Position numbers and translations under genes: made by a program. Below the pieces are notes generated by a model. The model saw only the letters and a program-made list of their open reading frames with translations, was not told the origin of the DNA and searched no databases. Of a stretch of 64,000 nucleotides of DNA, positions 63,601-64,000 are shown one piece after another. Source of the DNA: Bin80 sp965116685 (GTDB taxonomy: Bacteria > Bacteroidota > Rhodothermia > Rhodothermales > Bin80); assembly GCA_965116685.1 (NCBI GenBank), contig OZ220707.1, positions 2,232,001-2,296,000 of the forward strand, read 5' to 3'. Each line of letters opens with the position of its first letter. Positions within the stretch are counted from its first letter, which is position 1.

Positions 63601-64000
63601 GGCGATAAACAGAAGACGAAACAGCACGGTCAGGGCCATTTCATAGGTGAGGGCAAGGTCTTCTGGATTCGGTGCGGCGATACCGCGTGCATGGGTGATC
63701 CCCTGGGCCAGAACAGGGACTACACGATCGTAGATGCGTTCTCGTAGACGTTTCGCGAGATCCCCTGCAAAGCGGGTTGATCCTTCCAGAATCGTGTAAA
63801 GACTACCGTTGGGTGCCAATGCTTCGGCCGAGTAGAGGAGCCACAAATAATGCAGTTGCTCGTCAGAAAGCAGCCAGGGTTGGCATTCAATGTAGGTTTC
63901 TGTACGGCCCCGCCGCCCCACACCCACATTTATATCTGTAGTGTAGAGGCGAATTCGGTTTCCCTGGGTAAAGATGATCCATTTCAGGTCTTCGTTGTCC
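60631..64000 (-). CDS. Eco57I-like N6-adenine DNA methylase, N-terminus off window
   Basis: About 1120 codons are visible. The frame stays open to the right edge (WIIFTQGNRIRLYTTDIN precedes the GTG at 63927), so the true start lies outside. Numbering from that GTG: SGSYYTKSF at 292-300 and motif I DIAMGSGHFL at 340-349 bind SAM; motif IV NPPW at 601-604 marks an N6-adenine methyltransferase; a target-recognition-like C-terminal part ends in DAVVAYLYGLSESQ. This is the layout of type IIG/Eco57I, BREX PglX and DISARM DrmMI enzymes. An N-terminal nuclease domain cannot be judged here. First visible gene of the defence operon. Confidence 0.88.
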   Translation of the reverse strand, partial: DNEDLKWIIFTQGNRIRLYTTDINVGVGRRGRTETYIECQPWLLSDEQLHYLWLLYSAEALAPNGSLYTILEGSTRFAGDLAKRLRERIYDRVVPVLAQGITHARGIAAPNPEDLALTYEMALTVLFRLLFIAYAEDRDLLPYQNNSAYQRRSLKMKAQELADAVREETPIAEGSTHWQETVHLWQAVARGNVEWDVPAYGGALFLDDGEISKAGAALSEIMLPNDCFEVALRDLLVIQTREGVPGPVDFRSLGVREFGTIYEGLLESGLARADMDLVLKTQKNAEVYVPAKDGEEPIVSEGEVYLHNRSGARKSSGSYYTKSFAVDHLLEGTLEPALKDHFARLDKLDDTDASEAFFDFRVADIAMGSGHFLISAIDLMEQQMVDYLAQSQRNLPGVMNELADLRSIAMKQLSETRIGDSIEDSQLLRRLIARRCIYGVDINPLAVQLARLAVWIHTFVPGLPLSFLDRTLIHGNALVGMGSIAEIRDTYEKLSRPLFTLDTEKLLGNAKKPLRRLANSNDASLDDVKEAREVQKDIRESVQSTKILCDLLTAAPISNDSVITALVEDWNEFPDLPKDVKTRRMKDALDMCRETLQTLSSVHFPIAFPEVFLRERPGFDVILGNPPWQETVVEEDAFWARHFPGLRGMSQQKQEAEKKRLRKERPDLVALYEQECYEMDQLRKALVSGAYLGMGTGDPDLYKAFCWRFWYLSSADGGSIGVVLPRSALAVKGSTHFREALFAGAESVEVTTLTNRAGWIFDEIHQQYSISLVCAQHGKPKGETIALRGPYTSLAELKADTTSRPESFTLEQVKSWNDTVSLPLLPKADSVKVFAQLRKSPRLDLKKEETWRARPDTELHATNQKPLMDLENKERPEGFWPVYKGASFDLWTPDTEKYYAWADPESVQEFLQSKRWKARNNPRSAHNEFPPQHLRYPETLPCYRPRIAFRDITNRTNQRTVITCLVPPNVFITNAAPYFLWPEGTEKDQAFLLGVLSSLPLDWYARRFVELHVNFFVINPFPIPRPSRESILWQRVVSLAGRLACPDERFDEWAQKVDVNCGPLDKSQKEDHIHELDAVVAYLYGLSESQLVHIFETFHEGWDFETRLSGVLYHFQAWRDKQ

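Noticed and set aside
60631..64000. Calling the methylase BREX PglX
   Set aside because: No brxA, brxB, brxC, pglZ or brxL gene is in the window; the helicase neighbour is of SNF2/PLD type, so the name would claim too much.

Overview
This 64 kb window looks like chromosomal DNA of a Bacteroidota-related bacterium, most likely of the Rhodothermota/Balneolota type. That is an inference from several signs. The primary sigma factor is short (279 residues) and lacks region 1.1. The omega subunit is of the Bacteroidota kind. Three secreted proteins end in a C-terminal sorting domain of the type IX secretion (Por) kind. A DUF3098-like membrane protein, a lysine 6-transaminase and choice-of-anchor-B proteins are present, and few starts have a Shine-Dalgarno site while several use TTG or GTG. 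No species can be named from the sequence alone.

From 1 to 34 kb the layout is mostly housekeeping genes in short operons on both strands: miaB (cut by the left edge), ribE/ribD, a Calx-beta-type secreted protein, a Nudix hydrolase, RNase D, a 7Fe ferredoxin, and the methyl cycle genes ahcY and metK, separated by a large secreted M36-like metalloprotease. These are followed by acpP-fabF, a TolB-propeller/amidohydrolase fusion, a Fur-family regulator, a TPR protein with a YqaA-like membrane protein, a secreted choice-of-anchor-B protein, an NFACT protein, uppP, an EcsC-family protein, a TonB-domain protein with an internal duplication, der, nuoI, a DinB-like protein and holA.

From 34 to 38.7 kb lies a rearranged locus. 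A tRNA-Val gene overlaps the 3' end of an anti-sigma-like gene. It is followed by the wreck of a tandem duplication: a shrunken copy of a secreted propeller/choice-of-anchor-B gene and of the first half of rpoD. The intact pair comes directly after it. The deletion endpoints carry microhomology and can be read from the sequence.

From 38.7 to 55.5 kb come a TolC/MacA/ABC-ATPase export operon without an adjacent permease, a PrcB-like lipoprotein, rpoZ-uvrA, lysine 6-transaminase, lipA, a sulfatase/M14 peptidase pair, ndk-namZ, a DUF3098-like protein and an isolated mreD.

From 55.6 kb to the right edge there is a compact minus-strand defence-type operon. In transcription order it holds a large Eco57I-like N6-adenine DNA methylase (cut by the right edge), an XRE/ImmA-IrrE metallopeptidase regulator, a DUF4411 PIN-like protein and a PLD-nuclease/SNF2-helicase fusion. 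All junctions overlap or are within a few bases. The arrangement recalls DISARM-like methylase/helicase systems, with a toxin-antitoxin-like pair embedded between the two large enzymes. It is the best candidate here for an undescribed system.
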